Shown here piece after piece: positions 62,901 to 64,000 of a DNA stretch of 64,000 nucleotides (positions are counted from its first letter, which is position 1; every line of letters starts with the position of its first letter). Source of the stretch: Flavobacterium xinjiangense (GTDB taxonomy: Bacteria > Bacteroidota > Bacteroidia > Flavobacteriales > Flavobacteriaceae); contig NZ_FRCL01000010.1 in NCBI RefSeq assembly GCF_900142885.1, positions 83,940 through 147,939 of the forward strand, in the 5' to 3' direction. A model generated the notes under the pieces. That model worked only from the letters and a program-made list of their open reading frames with translations. It was not told where the DNA came from and did no database searches. Position numbers and translations under genes: made by a program.

Positions 62901-63012
62901 CAGCAGCTGGTGTAGTGTTGTCGAGGCCTAAAACATCCAAAGTATTTTGAGCATACCCTTGAAAAGCAGCAAAAATCAAAATAAAGAAAACTATTTTTTT
63001 ATAAAAATTCAT
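59932..63012 (-). CDS. Large secreted multidomain surface protein (arabinofuranosidase-like/LamG modules, Ig-like, fibrinogen-like C-terminus)
   Basis: 1026 residues with a signal peptide (about 1-21). Two copies of a jelly-roll module carry VRRSSDEVAQDIGFDGNGDLDT and WYDQSGNGR (about 33-145), and LRRSSDDVEADFGF and YDQSGNGNDM (about 430-550); this pattern occurs in GH54 arabinofuranosidase-type and LamG-like domains. Ig-like segments lie at about 285-370 and 715-790. The C-terminal 200 residues resemble a fibrinogen-type domain with MTTDGGGWTLI and Trp-rich ends. No type IX sorting domain was recognised. It probably binds glycans or surfaces; enzymatic activity is doubtful. It runs 25 bp after the gene at 63038. 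Confidence 0.82.
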   Translation of the reverse strand: MNFYKKIVFFILIFAAFQGYAQNTLDVLGLDNTTPAAVVYSLRKLSTSYVGNAIQVRRSSDEVAQDIGFDGNGDLDTTALLAFVGLNDAYVSIWYDQSGNGRNLIKTDNNLQPKIVFNGAFKYIGTRLAIDFSGNKGLVYSGALSVASITSVIRSERTNWPSYHTILEGTPRIGGILENGGTTFHSNVYPLEIWRNGISKTTSESLAPVNEGMVLYISPRTDNLNQIFIGNYDGGGGGGSILESEAIAFSTINTSDVRQSMECNQGVYYGVNMTLCSTAISTNPSSSNHFECLGTVATPLTVHASGLNLLYQWYSNSTSSTTDGTLIDGANTSTFIPPTTSIGTTYYYVVVSGSKEPDVTSAVSGAIIVESLSAVTITPSTATINAGDSITLTASGASTYFWGFNNATPLDNVSHYKLAVGLRLLRSAYSGSAIRLRRSSDDVEADFGFSGTNLNTEAINTWLNGSAGYCVKLYDQSGNGNDMIPSYSGAQPLYVYNGLNNKPILRFNTSQNLKNSMNFSPPYTVIYAGKQTGPCRGRVLNANNNWLLGWWNGSRSQAHFDGWVSQPGGIPADSNAYVYTGTGTGSESRFFENGVSKTVNPSGGTTGPNGIRINDSESSDADVAEVFVFDSVLATNDRLAVEKSSASYYGIYGDEPLGNSASITVSPAETTTYNLIGYSSNGACSVFNNVTVTVLKNPDLSNFNPQIKTYFDGSYTITPPSSLSASTITYSSSNTSVATISGTTVTIKGTGTTTITAVQEENATHYGGSTSATLTVNAVSVLTKNGQISSSDFNYVNKNGALSSSNSLTINGQTIATKSNDGLSAASAGASALQIKADFPGATDGLYWIANPSINGGTPFQIYADMTTDGGGWTLILCNKNSSGWDGNNAILRNEATPTINGQYSIISYADYLKKSPSGFQYMIEATTRGHWGGIWTANQAYSFVNRNNTQTDITINTMFDSWSYQGNGVEQIMPWYAPGSCGAITTSSDPNGDWWGTLVSACGWSPVPWMASWNQQPGIIWYWVR

Positions 63013-63037
63013 GTTATAACGTTTTGGAAGCTATCTA

Positions 63038-64000
63038 TTAATAAAAATAATCAAACTGAATTCTATCACTTACAGATAATGAATACGAACCGTTATTTGC
63101 AGGAATATATGTTAATGTAGTTCCACTTAAACTATAAGCCGTGTTGCTGATTCGAATCCCATTTACATACATTTTTACTTTACTGTTAGCCGATGGAGCT
63201 TGGTTTAAAGTAAATTCCGTTTGTGAAATCGTAGCACTAAATTCATCCGCCACTTCTCTAACTTCAGCAGTCCCTGTTGAAATAGTTCCATCAGCCATTA
63301 AAAATTGAGCAGAAGTACCAGTTGGAATTTTATATCCTGCAGCAGTTAAACTACCACTTGTTTTAACATCGGTAATCGCGCTGTGCGAACCCGTTCCATC
63401 AGAACCCAATTGTATTGTATTCGATGCTGTGACAATTGCATTGGCACCAATGGCAACAGAGTTTGTAATTCCATCAGTAGCAACATCTGCACGATTACCA
63501 ATAGCTGTATTTCCTGAACCTGAAGTATTATTAGATAAAGTGGAACTTCCTATTGAAACATTATCAACACCCGAAATATTATTTGAAAGCGCAGTATAAC
63601 CTAGTGCAGTATTTCCATTTCCATTATCATTTAATGCCAGGGCTCCTCTACCAATTGCCGTATTAGCATAACCAGCATTACTTTCTAAAGCTCCTAATCC
63701 AACTGCTGTATTTGAATTTTCATTAAACTTACCTCTTCCTACCGTAACTCCATTAATAATAGCATCTGATGTGTAATTTTTTGTTCCGGAAATGGTTTGA
63801 GTGTTGGTTAAATCCACAAAATTTGCAGACAAGGCAACAGTAGCGGTAGTTACAAATTCAGTTGTAGCTATTTGTGTTGTGTTAGTTCCTGATACGGCGG
63901 TAGGAGCTAATGGTGTTCCAGTTAAAGTTGGCGATTCCAGATCAGCTTTTAGATTTAGTGCTGTATCAGTTGCCGCTTTGTTGGAAGCAACCGTAGTTTG
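63038..64000 (-). CDS. Tail-fibre/adhesin-like surface protein (partial, start outside window)
   Basis: The frame runs through the right edge, so the N-terminus lies beyond 64000; an apparent TTG start at 63832 is not real, since the coding pattern continues upstream. The visible part has a SGTNTTQIATTEFVTTA unit and KAATDTALNLKADLESPTLTG, typical of fibre-stalk repeats. A YadA-like head follows with repeated NTAVGLGALE, NTAIGRGAL and NTALGYTAL units. A C-terminal segment (QTEFTLNQAPSANSKVKMYVNGIRISN) resembles phage tail-fibre ends. It likely forms a trimeric fibre at the surface and is encoded just before the large surface protein. Confidence 0.82.
   Translation of the reverse strand, partial: QTTVASNKAATDTALNLKADLESPTLTGTPLAPTAVSGTNTTQIATTEFVTTATVALSANFVDLTNTQTISGTKNYTSDAIINGVTVGRGKFNENSNTAVGLGALESNAGYANTAIGRGALALNDNGNGNTALGYTALSNNISGVDNVSIGSSTLSNNTSGSGNTAIGNRADVATDGITNSVAIGANAIVTASNTIQLGSDGTGSHSAITDVKTSGSLTAAGYKIPTGTSAQFLMADGTISTGTAEVREVADEFSATISQTEFTLNQAPSANSKVKMYVNGIRISNTAYSLSGTTLTYIPANNGSYSLSVSDRIQFDYFY

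Noticed and set aside
63038..64000. Prophage tail module at the right edge
   Set aside because: Only fibre-like repeats are visible, with no capsid, terminase or baseplate gene; such proteins also occur as Flavobacterium surface proteins.

Overview
The window is AT-rich DNA from a member of the Bacteroidota, almost certainly a Flavobacterium or close relative. The evidence is: Bacteroidetes-type -7 boxes (TAnnTTTG), weak Shine-Dalgarno signals with A-rich stretches before ATG, a futalosine-independent menaquinone set (menA, menB, menC, menD), CvfB, DUF2853, UPF0173, many short lipoproteins, a TonB receptor with a CarboxypepD_reg-like head, and an intergenic repeat type that I associate with Flavobacterium. 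Two DUF3494 (ice-binding type) proteins suggest a cold or icy habitat. No rRNA, tRNA, CRISPR array, transposase or prophage block was seen.

Region 1 (1-12.7 kb) is a signalling block. It holds the tail of a receiver protein, stand-alone CheR and CheB proteins, and three very large hybrid histidine kinases. One of these (8122-12717) fuses CheB, CheR, PAS, kinase, receiver and HPt modules. No chemoreceptor, CheA or CheW is present, so these CheB/CheR modules probably serve a phosphorelay rather than chemotaxis.

Region 2 (12.8-35.9 kb) is a stress and envelope island: ice-binding lipoprotein, PA2169 four-helix protein, D-lactate dehydrogenase, truncated DUF892, aldehyde dehydrogenase, quinone-type oxidoreductase, Dps, an Mla-type lipid transporter, FNR-type reductase, DUF4382 lipoprotein, iron-permease-like protein, CsbD, beta-barrel porin, lmo0937, YtxH and holin-X proteins, a DHp-only coiled-coil protein, and an Ig/DUF3494 protein with an OmpA partner. 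The main discovery is here. Eleven transcription units of this island carry one promoter architecture with invariant spacing: TGTGAATnnTACAAC, 15 bases, TATAAC, 25 bases, TTTG. I see no exception to the spacing, so these units look like one regulon driven by one unidentified activator or sigma factor. The upstream kinase block is a plausible input.

Region 3 (36-53 kb) is housekeeping: small NTF2-like and DinB-like proteins, an AI-2E type exporter, menaquinone genes interleaved with PH-domain proteins, UPF0173 hydrolase and a TPR protein, then CvfB, an M28 peptidase, DUF2853, menD, a GNAT enzyme, a tRNA-dihydrouridine synthase and a glutathione peroxidase.

Region 4 (53.4-59.9 kb) is a trans-envelope uptake module. 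A DUF4331 protein split into two separately exported halves, a TPR lipoprotein and a TonB-dependent receptor run leftward. An ECF sigma factor with an RskA-like anti-sigma factor runs divergently. A T15 terminator/attenuator and a CAAA microsatellite sit between the DUF4331 pair and the TPR gene. Region 5 (59.9-64 kb) holds two secreted, repeat-rich surface proteins, the second cut by the window edge.
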